Source of the DNA: Kryptolebias marmoratus
Taxonomy: Eukaryota; Chordata; Actinopteri; Cyprinodontiformes; Rivulidae
Assembly: GCF_001649575.2 (NCBI RefSeq)
Contig: NC_051432.1
Coordinates: 20,805,581 to 20,869,580, forward strand
Direction of reading: 5' to 3'
Length of the DNA: 64,000 nucleotides
In this document: positions 35,285 through 48,545 of the stretch, piece after piece
How positions within the stretch are numbered: the stretch's first letter is position 1
Layout: the number at the start of each line of letters is the position of its first letter
Program-made: the position numbers and the translations under genes
Notes under the pieces: generated by a model
Told to the model about the DNA's origin: nothing
The model's input: only the letters and a program-made list of their open reading frames with translations
Database searches by the model: none

Positions 35285-36774
35285 AAAGGGAGTGAAATTC
35301 AACTTAAAAAACACCAACAAAATAAACTAACAATTTAACTGTCTGCACTTTGATAAGATAAGAGGCTTCTTCAAAGTTCTGACAGTTAAAGTCACGTGGA
35401 GTACCAAATGCTCATGCATTTTTTGATGACTATTATCAGCCTGATTTGCTTTTTCACAGCCCCCAGTGGAATCTAAAATATACATTTTTGTAATAACTAA
35501 AAAAAAATCAACTTCCAGAAACAATGGATCACAATACACATTCAGAGTAAAGATTTGAGGATGTGATTTTATCCAGAACAGTGCAGTTCATGCCTTATGA
35601 CAGCCCTCATTAGCTTTTTGTTGCACACATGAAGGTCATATTTAATGAGAGAAAATTGGTGTACCACAATGAGCAAAAGGAACCCAGAAATTAGATCACA
35701 TTACAGGGCTTCCAGAGCAAAATAACTTGACATATTCTTGAGTTGGCCATTTAGAGTGACGTAATGTGGTCAGTACTTCATTTGTACATCATGCCATTAG
35801 TATAATAAAGAACAAATGAGATGGATGTTTGTGGCTTCCATGTGATGGTTTATTGGGTGTCTGGTTGTTGCTACAGTATGATATGATAGAGATGACCAAA
35901 CAATCATACATTTAACAAGCATCAAACAAGACTTGGTTTGATGTGATACTTGATGGGTTCCATATTTGACTACATAATTCACTGTCTGACTGTCAGACTC
36001 AGTAGATCAGAATTTGAATATAAACTGTTTACAAATGTAATCACTTCTCGGCCGTGCTGAGACTCATTTCTGTTTTAAATGGATTGAATGGACCACAGAC
36101 AAAGACGGGTTTGATGATGTAAGCTGAGACCAAATAGTAATCAGTCAGTGTCTATCCTAATCAGGCTGTATCCTGACCATACGCTGACTTCAGGAACTTT
36201 TCCGTTTTACTTATCTCTTTTACTTCCGCTTGTCTGCCTGCCAGACTGGAAGAAAGAGCACTGGGCTGAGCGAATGTCTCAGCCTCTACATGGTGTTCAT
36301 ACATAGAGAACAAAACACACACAAACTATGCATTTTTTATCTTCAGTGTAGTTTACTAGTGACAGCTACAATAAACACTGATCCATGTGTGAGATATTAT
36401 GGTATGACACTCACCCCTTTGCTGCAGATTGACAAAGGTTCATGGCAAAGGTTTGCTTTCTCCTTTTATATCAGAGACTGAGGAAGTATTTCTTAGTTAA
36501 ACGTCTTGCTCCCTGCAGAGCTGTGCATGCATGTGTTGTGTTTCTCCCAAAATTGTCAAAATCAACATGTTACTCAGTTTTTGTATTATTCTAATTCACT
36601 GTCTTGTAAAATTTGAGTAAACATTTCATTGTTTGCAAATTTTGAGCACAGCGTTGCTTAGGCTACACTGAAAAGCCTACAACATGTTTTCACCAATATG
36701 CATTTTTATCACAAACTGCCATGGAATCCTGAAATTGTCTGTGTGTGTTTATTTGTTCATTGTGTTAGCAAAAA

Positions 36775-37230
36775 AATTGCATAAACCAGAAAATAAATTT
36801 TATTGAAATTCTCAGAAAGTGATCTACAACTGATTGACTTTTGAAGTTAACATGATTAAAAATGGCCACCAGAAATAATCAAACTTAGCAAACATGAAAA
36901 TGACAATAAATTGAATTTGATAGATATTGGCCTAAATTTACTGTGCTAACAAGTTCTGCAAGATCTTTATTTCAATCTTTGGCATTGACTGGTAAAGTCT
37001 GTCTGTTAGTAAAATATCTCATGAACTACGAAATAGATTTCACTGAACTTTTCAGAAAGTAATCCCTAAATGTCCGTCTACAACATTTGGAGTCAGCCTG
37101 ATTCAAGATGGTGGCCACAGCTAATTAATCATAGCAAACACAAAAATGACATTAACTTACTCATTTTTAGAGACACTGAGCTAAAATTTGATGTAGTAGT
37201 AGCTGAGAAATATTCCTAACAGAGAATCTT
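36775..37230 (+). repeat. Tandemly duplicated dispersed repeat
   Basis: Two diverged units share the order 'ttttattgaaattctcagaaagt', 'tctacaact', 'ggagtc/gaagtt', 'aaaatggccaccag' or 'aagatggtggccacagc', 'aatgacaataaa' and 'gctaaaatttg'. The first unit covers about 36775-36960, the second about 37010-37230. The phrase resembles a repeat common in fish genomes. No coding capacity is visible. Confidence 0.55.
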
Positions 37231-38532
37231 AAGGCTAAGAGATTATACACGATGACCTTCAATGTGGCAGAAACTATGCATTCCTTCAAGACATGCTAGT
37301 TGTATTCAGTTAGTTATTCAGAAGCTGGAGCATCAATAAATTCTTCATTTGTATTCTCTAGCAAAGTTTGTTTCATTGTTGATGTGATTCCCGTTTGAAG
37401 TTTGTTTCTCCAGTGTTTCACATTCAGTATGGATCTTCATTAAAATTTGCACAATAATAATTATTTCATGACTGTTTTTGAGATTTTAACAATCTTCCAT
37501 CCAACCAATAATTTATACCGCAGGTTGTTACAAATGCTCTACCGTTGGTAATCAAAATCAAGACTTTTTCTTTCAATAAATGTTTTCCTTTTCAGTATTT
37601 AAACATTCATAAAAACAGAGGAGTAATATTTTAAAGCAATCAATCAATTAAACCTTTGTTAACAAGTTCTACAGGTGCTATATGCTACTTTTTTAATGGT
37701 ATGTCAACTTTAAAAAGAGCTGATATAAAAAAAAATCTCTACTGTAACTTTCATGTGTTGAGTTTCTGTCACTCTTTTCTGATATACCTTTTAGCACAGC
37801 TTCATGTTAAGAGCAGTGTCAGCCTAAGCATGTTTCTAATTTCTAATTTATTGGATCCAGCTGCGTTTCATTAAGTAGCTGTAATTACATTACATTACAT
37901 TAATTATTACTTTCACAAGGACGTGTTTGTGTGAGAGCTGGCTGAGGCTGTGGCTGATTAAGCACATATGTTGTAAAGTATAAGACAGGTACATGTGGTT
38001 GTAGCCGAGAAAGACAGATGTAGAAACTACAAGTCTGTCCTAAGTAGATGCAGCATCATGTAACAACTCTTTACAGTCCATAACCTTGAACTTTGCATCC
38101 TGTTTTTTTCATATTGATAGATTAATGTGTTTTGTTTATTTCAAATATTGACCAAGTGAATTGCAGAGTGGTCCCTTTGAGACTCCTGCAAAATGTTTTG
38201 AAAGTATAAATTTAAAGGATTCTGTAACATAAATGGTAGAATTATATTGATCTGCTTTCAGTCCATTATTTTTATTTTTTCAATAAAAATAATATTACAT
38301 AAACCTTTGGTCTTTTGTTGTTATATCTCCATAGCATCTCCAGCCAGCCACTCAAGACCTTTTACCAGGTCTTTGTCAAACATGGTTTTCAAGAGCTAAG
38401 CGAATGTAACTCAGGTCAGATCAGGTAACTGCAGCAAATGGGTTTTTAAAACAACAGTGTAGTTAAAAAAACAACAAAAAAACTTTGCAGCATCTTGTCA
38501 GTTTCTCCCACACTGTCTCCCCTCTCCCACAG

Positions 38533-38708
38533 TAATCATTGGTTGTATTGATGAGCAAAGAGAGTCTCAGCGCATCAATAAGATCTCCAGTAAGAACTCC
38601 TCTATCGATTATACAGCCTGGATGAAAGGGATGCTGAACAAGATTGAGGCAGGAAGAAAAGAAGAGGATGATGTTAGGATGGCAAAGCTCATAGCAGAAC
38701 TTCTCTGA
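38533..38708 (+). CDS. Terminal coding exon of the unidentified gene
   Basis: The acceptor 'ctcccctctcccacag' is one of the best in the window. Of the three frames, only phase 1 is open (phase 0 begins with TAA; the third meets TGA after five codons), and it runs 57 codons to TGA at 38706. Pieces read IIGCIDEQRESQRINKISS, SIDYTAWMKGMLNKIEAG and EEDDVRMAKLIAELL. Residues 48-52 complete the short hydrophobic core begun in exon 3, which is too short for a membrane span. The rest is rich in Lys, Glu, Arg and Asp with spaced Met/Leu/Ile, suggesting amphipathic helix, probably soluble and cytosolic. I do not recognise the family. The frame choice and codon character make this the best-supported coding segment of the window. 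Confidence 0.75.
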
Positions 38709-39345
38709 AGAGAGTGGTAAAACACATTCCCTCCCACCTCATCACCCCCTTTGCTTTCTTTAGTTCCTTTTTTTCCACTTTGTGAGCAGGAAGCCAGACA
38801 TCAAGAACATCAAAGCCCTTCTCAGATTTTGCCCTTTTCATTCAGTGCACAAGACATGATGAAGCGACAAAGACAAGAAATGGGTTGGGGAGATGAGATT
38901 GGGGATGGGAGGTTGGGGGATAGGTTGGGGGTGCTGAAGGGAAACACAACAGCAAAAAGTGATGTTGCATCTACAAAATACTTTCTTTAAATGTATACCC
39001 TTTTGTTACCTTGTCTCTACACATTATTGGATGTGGTTTTAAAGCAACAATAGCAAATGTGTGAACTTTAAAACTTTGTACTTTTGACTTTGCTTTGATG
39101 TCACACTGCTATTCATTATGCAGATTCCATGACTAGACACTACCCTGAAATGCCTGAGGCCTGAAAGACCCTACTTTATAAAATTTGTTTCCTGGCCAGC
39201 ACAACCCGGCACCTTGCTTTATAGTACTAGGTTATCTGCCAAAAACTGTTTTACAAGAGACTTTCAGTGTGTGTAGTTTACTTGCATAAAGTCTGACATG
39301 AGTTGAAATAATGCCTGAAGGGAATAAAATAAAAGTTTACATAAA
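38709..39345 (+). other. 3'UTR of the unidentified gene
   Basis: About 640 bases follow the stop codon up to just past a polyadenylation signal. There are no splice donors of note and no coding frame of interest; the plus-strand ORF at 38751-38990 lies wholly in this UTR. Confidence 0.5.
39323..39328 (+). terminator. Polyadenylation signal AATAAA
   Basis: A canonical AATAAA, overlapping a second AATAAA-like word, in the sequence ggaataaaataaaag about 615 bases after the stop codon. It is the first such signal downstream of the terminal exon. Cleavage would be expected about 15-25 bases later. Confidence 0.55.
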
Positions 39346-39944
39346 GTTAGAAGAAGAAGAAAAAAAAACATGCTTTAGTGGGCAAACACTCTGGCAAATG
39401 TAGTGAAAAGATCCAGGAAAAAAAAAAGACTATCAAATGAAACCAGCCCCTGGAAATAAATCAGATGAGCAAAAGGCTAAACAAGAGTAAACATTGAACC
39501 GCCTTCTACATGCTGGAAAAGACTAATAGAAAAAAAAAGAAAACAGGCAAATGTCGGCTTAACCTTGTTGATTTTGAGCTGGTAAGTGATATCCAATCAA
39601 GTCAATGGTTCCGTGTTGTGTTTGCTTTACTTGTGTCAGTAAAGCTATCAGTGCATGGGTTTGCAATCATGAAGAGAGTCATTCTGAGAGCGTTGCTGGT
39701 TAATAATCTAAAATCTGGTTAAAAACCTGCAACAAGATTTGACTCAACAGAGGCTTAAGCAATGGTTTTATTAAAACCACAAGAAAGCAATATAGAAATA
39801 AAACTCTTACTCACTGTAGTTAATGGATTAATCTATTTCTATGCTAATTTAACATTGCAACATGTTTATTTACTTTAGACAAGTGTTTCCCAACCCCATC
39901 TGAGATTCTATAGGGATGTAACAACCAAAGGTTCATGAAAAATT

Positions 39945-40082
39945 TATATCATCCATCCATCCATCCAGTTTCTTCACCTGCTTCTCCATATAGAGTCACG
40001 GGGGAGCTGGTGCCTGTCTACATTGGTCACTGTGCGAGAAGTGGGGTACACCCTGGACAGGTTCCAGGTCCATCACAGAAAA
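39945..40082 (+). repeat. Truncated LINE-tail-like repeat
   Basis: Starts with four CATC units and 'cagtttcttcacctgcttct', passes 'gagtcacgggggagctggtg' and 'gtacaccctggacaggt', and breaks off after 'ccatcacag'. It is the same family as 30341-30712, in the same orientation, keeping only the first third. Confidence 0.7.
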
Positions 40083-42785
40083 TCTATGCACTTAAAATAA
40101 AATAAAATAATAAACCAAATAGGAGGAAACGCAAAAATTTTAAAAAGAAAAAGAAGAAAAAAAAGTACAGCTTTGCATGTTTTAGGACCCCCCCACCACC
40201 ACCTTCCCATTTCAACACACTTGATTTTAAATTGTTAAAGGTGTTTAACAGATTTCTGCAGAACTTAACATCAAGTTGTTGGTGGTAATTCATTCAGTCA
40301 GGTGTGTCGGCACAAATAAACATCTAAGACATGCGGTACAGTGTGTCCTGACGACCAGGGCACACTAATCTGTGCAATGTATAGTGCTGCTTAGAAATAC
40401 TTGAAACATATTGCACAAATATGTTTTCATTTTCACAGACTTATTCTTAATTGCATTCTCAGATTTACATAAGTAAGCTGTGCTATTTCAATTTTTACGA
40501 AAACACTACTGATTATTGATTTCTTGCACAGAAATACGTGTTAAAACCTTAAATAAAAAAAGGGATCTGCTTCCACAGAGAGTTAATTTGACTAAAAATA
40601 TCCTAAAGTGAGGCATATGCCCCTCTGCCAAGCTTGTCATTAATTGCAGTGAGAGCTGAAGGGAGAAGGAGAGGTGAGATGAAAGGAGATTAGCTTAGAC
40701 AGAAAGAAGAGGCAATAAGGGAGGGAGAGATGGAGCGAGGTGAAATGAGGAGACAGGAAGTAAAGGACATGAAGAGAACAGAAGAGAGGAAACAGAAAAG
40801 AACAGGAGGGTGAGAAGCATGTAAGCTGAGATAGAGCAGCTGCAACAGTAGTGTTAACAGAGAGAGAGGAGATGCAGGAGAGAGGAGGAAGATAATATGG
40901 AAGAATACTAGTAAAAAGAACAAGATCAGTTTTTTTCACATTGTCTGACCTTCACTTTCATCTTTTCTCATTTATCTGCTTATTATTTCTCTCTCTCATT
41001 GGCGCTGTCTGTCATCCTGCCTACCATCATTTCCCTGTTTTATTTATTATGAACACACACAATAATAAATCACTGCATGTGGCCTGCTGAGGCTGATGAT
41101 AGTGATGATGGAGGTAAAAGTCACAGTGACTCTGACACATTTATCACAAAATAGGGTTTCGCTTAAATGTGTGCGTACAATACCATGTCAGTAAATGTAG
41201 ACATCACAAACTTTAGTTTAAAGTTTTAGTTATAGCATGTTAGTTATAATAAGTATAATGATAAGTCTTCAAAAACTAATTTACAGTCATCTTAAGATGT
41301 AGGATTTTACAGTTGTAAATATCACAATTTAATGAAGAGAATCACCTGGTTCTAACAAAATTTCAAAATAATTATAAAAAAATAAAATGAATAATGAATG
41401 ATGAATAAAATAAATAAAAACATTACATTGTGTCATTTGTATAAACAAAGCAGAAACCTTGTGTGAAAAACAGTATGATTCAATCATTTGTAAAAAGAAA
41501 ATATGTATAAAAAACTCACCTTAGCAGCAATAAATGAAAAGTAGATGTCTTCATGTCTTTATAACTTTTTTTTTGTGTTCTAAGTTTAATGACAGATGTA
41601 CCATTTTCTTGTGTGCGTGTAGTTAGTGCAAAGGTAAATTATAGTTTTTATCACTTATGTTCAAGGTACTCATCACAAACCATGAAATCAAACATGAAAA
41701 AAGTGTTTTTTGGACTATATCAAATATTGCAATTAGTAACTTTAATAACAAATATCACTTTAAGAAACAGCATGAACACGTTTTTGCTTGTAAATGTAAA
41801 TAAAAAAATGTTTACCTTTTAATATACTTGCAATTTGCAACTGTATGCTGTTTAAAGATGCAAGAATTAAATTAAAATGTAGTATCAGCAGACACTCTAT
41901 TTAACTGACTTAGATCAGCAACAGGGTGAAAAAAAATCTTATTTTAAACATCAACTATCAGACAAATAGCTTCACATTTGACTCTAGAGTACTTCGGCAT
42001 GTCGTTCATAGCTGACTCAGTAACTGTAAGGTCAATAATCTTTCTCTCTGTAGAAGGTTGATTTCCTTTTTTACTTTTAATGGTTCTATAACCATTCTTA
42101 GATTGATGGGTAACAGTAATAGCTTCTTTAAGATCAGTGCTAATGCCTTTTCTTCTTGGGACTGTGTTACTTGAATATTAATGAGAACCAAACTGACAAA
42201 ATCAAGTTGCCCACATAAGAGAAGGATCATGTAATCAGGTGAATTAACTCTTACCTCTTAATTCAGGATGTACTTAATTTATCACTCACTGCTTTTGCTT
42301 AGTTTTTCTGTAAAATAAATTCATGGTTTAAAAAGTAAATTGTCAGTAATTTGAGGTTACTTTATAAGTTGTATATATGTCATGTATGTATATGTGAGTG
42401 TCACAATGTGTAAAGTCTTGAAATTAATGGAGGTTTTACTGTCTTTTTTACTTTTACCAAGACTGTAAGCCAAGTTTATGTCCTTTAAATTGATGAAAAT
42501 AAAACACAGTGTGTTTGCACTCTATTGCTTTACAGCAACAGTTATCTCTGCCAAAGCCTTTTTCCTCCATTTGCTTGTTATTGATTAGTGTCATTTTGGC
42601 ATACACAGCACTGCAGCTGATAATTAGTTCACTCCACTAAGCTAACATCTTCCTACTAAAGGTTTTCTTGATAATGGCTCAGTGGAGAGAGAATGTTAGC
42701 TTATGTGCTTAATTCCAGGTTTTATTAATGTTTAAAGGCTATGTTTTAGCAAGTTAAAATTATGTTGCAAACAGCATTTACGATA

Positions 42786-42900
42786 GTAACAATCAATCAG
42801 TCAAACTTTATTCATAAAGCATTTTTCATACAGTAGACCATAACACATAGTGCTTTGTAGCAACTCAAACTATGCATTTAAACACATGATTATTGTTAAA
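42786..42900 (+). repeat. Common teleost interspersed repeat fragment
   Basis: Reads 'caatcaatcagtcaaacttt' then 'attcataaagcatttttcatacagt' and 'acatagtgctttgtag', a diverged version of a phrase found thousands of times in fish genomes ('tcaatcaaactttatttatatagc.cttttcatac'). Confidence 0.55.
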
Positions 42901-45900
42901 AGCAGAGATGGCATAAAAAAACACATTTTTTAAAGGCTACAAGATCTGGATGATCAACCAGTTTGGTAAATCTAAGATGTAACTGTGAGAAAAGAGTAAT
43001 CTATTTATTCACACAATCTGAACTGACCCCAAATATACAAAAAGATGTTATCTTTTTAAGGCTATAGAGGAACAATACAAAAACATATGAAAGCTAAACA
43101 TGTATTTTGTTAAATAATGTGACTGTGTTTAATTGTCACTTTAAACTATTACAAAACAACACCTTCACACAGTAGCACATCATGTCTTGAGGATAACTTC
43201 TTAACATCTTGTCTCATCTGCCTCCATTCTTTAAAGATCTTATGACTGTGTTACTGTTGCTGTGAGACAATTTTCACAAACTTTATTGAACATTTACATA
43301 TTGCTGTCACTGATGTAATTAAATAAACATTTCCCCAGCTGAGTGGCCAATATTTTATCAAAATGTTTTGTTTTAGTCTCGCACCGCTTTAAAAAGTTCA
43401 GTGTAATGTGATAAATGATGTGTGAATATTGTGTTTTCATCCTCACTGTTTTCTGCTTTTGTCGCCATTTCTGCATTTTCTCATTTTGTCCAAATTTTCG
43501 GCTCCACTGTAAGTCTTTGTCTTGTTGAAGGAGATGTGCAGTGAGGAAAAAAAAAGTGTGCACAGAGTATACAGAAGAATTGTTTCCCTCCCTAGAGTAT
43601 AAATTTTCTGCCTGCTCTGTTTGTAAATTTGTAATGTATTGCTTGTAATGCATAGTCCACATCGTCTCTCATGTCTGCACAAGGCTTCTTCGTCCTGAGA
43701 GACTGGGCCAAATCATCAGTAATGTATAGCGGATGCTGTAGATATTGCATCACTGGGAGTTTTCATCAAATATTTAAGGCGTTTCTGAGCAAGATATTTT
43801 CTGGCTGGTATTCCAAACAAACGAAACAATCCAAAGAGTGCTTCAGAAGTGTTTATATCTCTCTGTCAGTGAACTGATAACTTATATTTCTTTCTATAAA
43901 TTAGCACTAGGTTGCTATCAGGACTTAATACAGCTCACAGTGCCTATCCTTGAGTGCTGTTTTGAAGACAATCAAATTAGGACCTTCAGGACCAGGTGTG
44001 TTGCCAAGGCTGCATCCCCCTGGTGGTGACTGAAGGGAATAGCAACTTACGCTCAAAATATTTTAATGTAACTAAGTAACCAGGTAAATAAATAATTTTA
44101 GAAATGTCAGTGCCAACTTTTTTTGATGTAAATGGTAATAACACAGACACACTTCAGGACCAACGATAAGCAACAAATGTATCTTTTTTTATTAGTAACG
44201 ATACTTTTGTTAGCAGTAGAACTCTTACAGTAAAACAATACATCTGAAACTTCTTGTTTATGTACAAGCTGACAGTTGCTGGTTGAAGCCCCAAAACTAG
44301 CAGTTTTAAACCCCTTTTTTCCCCAAAGTGAAGCAAAGACTCCTGACAAGACAAAGACTTCTAGCACAGAAATAACACATATATGGCCTGATAAGCGGCT
44401 GTGTTACTGTATCAACCCCCTTTCATTTATTCTTTTTGAACATTTGACATGACAATAACATGACAAAAACAGACATTTTTTCCAGTGTCCTAAAAGATGG
44501 GATTTTTAAGTTGACAAGTGAACGTAAGCTGATTTTGTACACCAATAGAAGTTAAGTGATCAGCACAAAATTTGACATAATTGCAAAAAATTTAAAAAGA
44601 AAATGCCAATCCCTCCAGAAGTTATCACCATTAAATATCAAAATGCGTTGTACTGTTTCATTCTTTATTCATGTTCTTTGAATTAAAGTTAGCTAAAAGG
44701 TTTAAGCAAATTATTCTAACCCCAAATTTATAAACGGGAAGCAATGGATACAAAAACCAGAACTAATTAACAAGAAACAGCTAAAACTCAAAAACTAAAA
44801 ATCATAACCCCTGCACCATGATATGTACTAGAAAAAGAATATTAAATTTAAATTAATGTGACTACATGACTCTGAGGTCAGTATCAGTTGTCCTTATAGT
44901 CTGTAAATTTTTGGTTATTTATTTTTATTTTGTGATTTTTTTTGTTAGAGATATGGACACAAGGATATTAACTAATCATTATAACATTCAATCTATTTTT
45001 CTATTTTATTAACTGTTTTGTTTGCATTTTATTTGTTCTGTTAGTCCTCCCAATTTATATAGACCTTATTATGTATTTTAACATATAATTTTAGGGGGTT
45101 TTTCTTCAGTTATTTTCGTGGCAACCTTTGTATGCAAATTTTGAACACAATACAGTATAAACAACAAAAGCTAATAGAGCTGAAAGACAATATAATGTGG
45201 TTAAATAACTGACTCTTTGTTCAGTTTCTGCTTAGCTGTGTTTTACTGTTCACTGAGCATGATAACAATTTTGCTTTGTGTGCCTTAATTTGAAACACCA
45301 GATAATATAACAGCTCAGCAATGATGATGGAAATTAAAGACAGCAGACTGCTTCCTATTTTTACTTAATTGTTCAGACCAGTGAAGAGGTCTGAGCAAAA
45401 TGTGCATTTCTGTGGTGAACTGTTTTTGCACATTATGTTTTAATAAACATTGTGTTAACTGTACTTGATTGTTAATAAACCATGGGATTACATTAAGTCA
45501 AGGACAAGAACAGTGAGACAGTCACAAGCTTTTCTAGTTCCTGAACATGAATGTTTTGTGTAATATTTCATTCTCATTATTCCTGATCAAGAATGTCCAT
45601 CTTTCATAGGTATTATTCAGATATTTTTAGGTAATTGTGCCTTTTTCACAGAGCCTGTTTGGGAAAAAGTAATAAGCACAAAATATATTAGATGGTTTTG
45701 TTTAGAATTGTACTTTCTAATGAGCCCAACCTTAATGTTGATGATGTTGACTTTTATTTAGCTAGTTTTTGCATCAGATTTTAGGTATAATTCTTTTCAT
45801 ATTTCTAAGCTATATATTTCTTGCACTAAAAATAAAGTTAAAAAAATTCTTTATTTATAGTTGCGATAGAGAGACCAAGCTGCTTGTTTACTTCCTCAGC

Positions 45901-45984
45901 CTTCTTGCTGATCATTTCTTTCTGCACAGTACTGCACTCACATTCAGGTCACTTTATTGTGCATCTATCAGTAACAGAAGAGCT

Positions 45985-46150
45985 GATTCCATATACTGTC
46001 TCCTGATACATTTCAATTATTAATGCAGCAATGTGACATTCTTGCAGTCTTGATATCGACAGCTGAAAATGCCTGAGTTGCTGCTGAATGCTGAGAGTTG
46101 TTATACGCAGCTGAATAAAATCAAGCAGCACAATCAGACAGCTAAGGGCT
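45985..46150. other. Possible conserved non-coding element
   Basis: Complex sequence including 'catttcaattattaatgcag', 'acagctgaaaatgcctg' and 'tacgcagctgaataaaatc', distinct from its AT-rich flanks. It is a weak impression only. Confidence 0.2.
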
Positions 46151-47121
46151 GCAAAATCAACCTAAAGTTTAAAATTTATTTGATTAGGCATAAGCTATAA
46201 AATGAAAACCACAAAAATCAAATCTTCAACTCAAACACAGAACAGAGTGGGATTCAACATGGCTTTCACTTCCATTGCGTGGATAAATGGATATTTAGTT
46301 TTATTTTATGCTAATCACTTAAGATTGCACCCCACACAGAAAGAGAACAGAAAAAAGATGATCTCCAAATACGGAAACAGAAAAGAAGCACTTCAGACTT
46401 CTGTGTCCTCAGAGAATGTACTTAAAGCATTTGTAAACTTTGAGAAACTTGTTCTTGTGAGCAAACCTTACCAATAAAACCTAATAACCAACACTGATTT
46501 CCAATGGCTGTGACCATGTTTCATTTTGATCTGATTGTATTTGTAATGATTTCTTTTAGGAAAGGAGTGAAACTAATGGAAGTGTTTGGAAGTTGATGTA
46601 CTGCTTGAAAATACTAATCAGGTGTTATCCTTTCTGACAGCCATTTTTTTTCTTTCATTTGTGTAGCTTTGGGCTACATCCAGTTTCATCCACTTTACTT
46701 TCTCAATTTATGGGATGGTCTTAGCCAGATGATTTAAAACAAAAGCTAGACTGAATTCAAGGACAAAGTTTAGATAGTTGTTGATTAAAACACCACATGA
46801 ATGTGGTGTTGTGTAAATCTCCAGTTTAGTTTGAAATGCCACAGAGCCATACTTGTTAGTTGTTTCAGTAATGCTACATCTCTGTGAGAGTAAATCTATT
46901 TTTTTTATTTAAATTGAGAAACTTTACAAAATGTGGCTCCACATATTTTGTTTAAGTTCTAATGGTATCCATCAGCATTTACAGGAAATGTTTTCATCTC
47001 GATGGAAAGCTGACAACTTTGAAGTATTGGCTGACTTTACCCATAATGTGTTTTTTTTTCTTTCTTTTTCCTCACTGGAATTGTGGACTTGAGGGTTTTG
47101 TATTTGATGACTTGAAGCTTT

Positions 47122-47143
47122 TACACACACACACACACACACA
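47122..47143. repeat. CA microsatellite
   Basis: Eleven CA units flanked by further imperfect CA pairs. Confidence 0.9.
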
Positions 47144-47189
47144 GTTATATGTACACATACACACTTTACCTCCAAGAATAGCTGCAGGA

Positions 47190-47400
47190 AGGTGCGAAGT
47201 GATGACAGACAGACGATGAATGACCCAGTAGAGTATCACCGAGCTGACATTCTGATAATTACATGCCAATCTCTTGCTTTCATTTCCTCCACCGGCATTA
47301 CACAAACATGCCAAAATACACCACTCTACTGTATTTATGCTGGGTTTATAGGGAAAAATGTCACTTGTGATTGCATACAACCTTAATTGGTAATATTGTG
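47190..47400. other. Possible conserved non-coding element
   Basis: A complex stretch with words such as 'agtgatgacagacagacgat', 'gacattctgataattacatg', 'atgccaatctcttgc' and 'cttgtgattgcatac'. These include TGACAG (TALE-type) and TAATTA (homeodomain-type) cores. Open frames on both strands cross it, as often happens in constrained, stop-poor non-coding DNA. Confidence 0.3.
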
Positions 47401-48079
47401 ATACACATGGTCCTATCACATGTGCACCCATTCGCTACTAATAAACATTGTGTGTTTGGCGTGTTTTTATGTAGGAAACAGATTTGACAGGATGGCAGAT
47501 ATGAACACACTTAACATTTGATGTATTTTCCGCAATGCGTCTCTCTCAGAATTCCTTACTGTGTTCATTTAGAGGTCTCATCAAACTTTAAAGAGGCAGC
47601 ATAAAGAGCTTCAAATGGAATAAAACACAGCAGCCAGTTAAACTGGGACCACAAAAATAAACATACAGATCCTACACAGAGAGACTGTTTATAGAATCAA
47701 CATGGCAGCTATTTTTTTTAAAGATCATTTCAAAATGTAAACATACAGTTGATGTTATTAGCCACAATTTACTTAACGATTACCATTGGCCTATTGCTAA
47801 ACAGGAAAACTGATGGCAGTAGTCTTATTTTTATTTGGTGTGTTACATTAACTTTGCCCCAGAACTAACATTAACCATTTTCACAAAAAGACTGTTACAC
47901 CATGTAAACACTTAAAGGTCAATGATTTGGTAAAGGTATAACAAGCTAAAAACACTAAAACAGACTTTCAGAATGCTTTAAAAACTGAGAGAACTGTTAG
48001 CAGAGGATTGCAGACAATGGGAAGGTCTCTTAGCAGCTACCAGGCTGTAGTATTACAGAGAAACATGATCCAGAAGTGA

Positions 48080-48545
48080 TTCACCAATCTTTTATCACCT
48101 TATGTGCATTTGGAATTTTATTTTCTCTTATTCTCATTGTAGGCTCAAACCCCGAAGCTGCTGTTTCAGCTTTTTTAAATGACTCAAAGTTTTGTTCAAT
48201 AACTGAGACTATCTCTCTGACCCCTGTCTTATTAGGGGCAGAGATGAGACTAAACCCACACGCTGATTGGTGATTTTCCTTTTTGATCCTCAGCCAGTAA
48301 TCCCTCCGTAACACATTAAAGGGCCATCTCATTAATCACCTCTAGAATCACTCACCCTGAGGCTGTCTTACGGCTTTATTGATACCTGGCTCTTTAGAGA
48401 CCAATTGCCCCCCTTTGAGACTCAGGGTGGAGTGTATGATTGGTTATCCCAGAGGTGAAGGCGGACATCCATTGGCTCTCATGATCAATGCCAGTTGTCT
48501 CAGAAGATGAATGACAGCCCTTTCTTTGTCAACTCATGCCTGCTC
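48080..48545. other. Best candidate conserved regulatory element
   Basis: Roughly 460 bases of high-complexity, relatively GC-rich sequence in an AT-rich desert. They include 'ggccatctcattaatcacct', 'gcttttttaaatgactcaaag', 'ctttattgatacctggc', 'gagaccaattg', 'gtatgattggttatccc' and 'ccattggctctcatgatcaat'. CCAAT-box, homeodomain and TGATTG/ATTGG words are frequent. There are no repeats. Overlapping frames on the two strands (48076-48273 plus, 48081-48332 minus) have no splice signals and do not resemble protein. It could be an enhancer of the gene at 6-39 kb or of a gene outside the window. Confidence 0.35.

Larger units (their letters stand above)
26014..38532 (+). other. Intron 3
   Basis: About 12.5 kb. 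It contains the MITE at 27197-27389, a candidate alternative micro-exon at 27840-27860, repeat tails at 30341-30712 and 31930-32220, a TA microsatellite at 35190-35284 and a tandemly duplicated repeat at 36775-37230. The plus strand from about 28440 to 28720 and from 29140 to 29460 is strikingly pyrimidine-rich, which opens several ORFs of 70-138 codons that I regard as spurious. Confidence 0.5.

Noticed and set aside
38338..38424. Exon-like piece with acceptor 'atatctccatag' just before the terminal exon
   Set aside because: In the required phase it contains TAA before the possible donor, so it cannot be coding in this gene.
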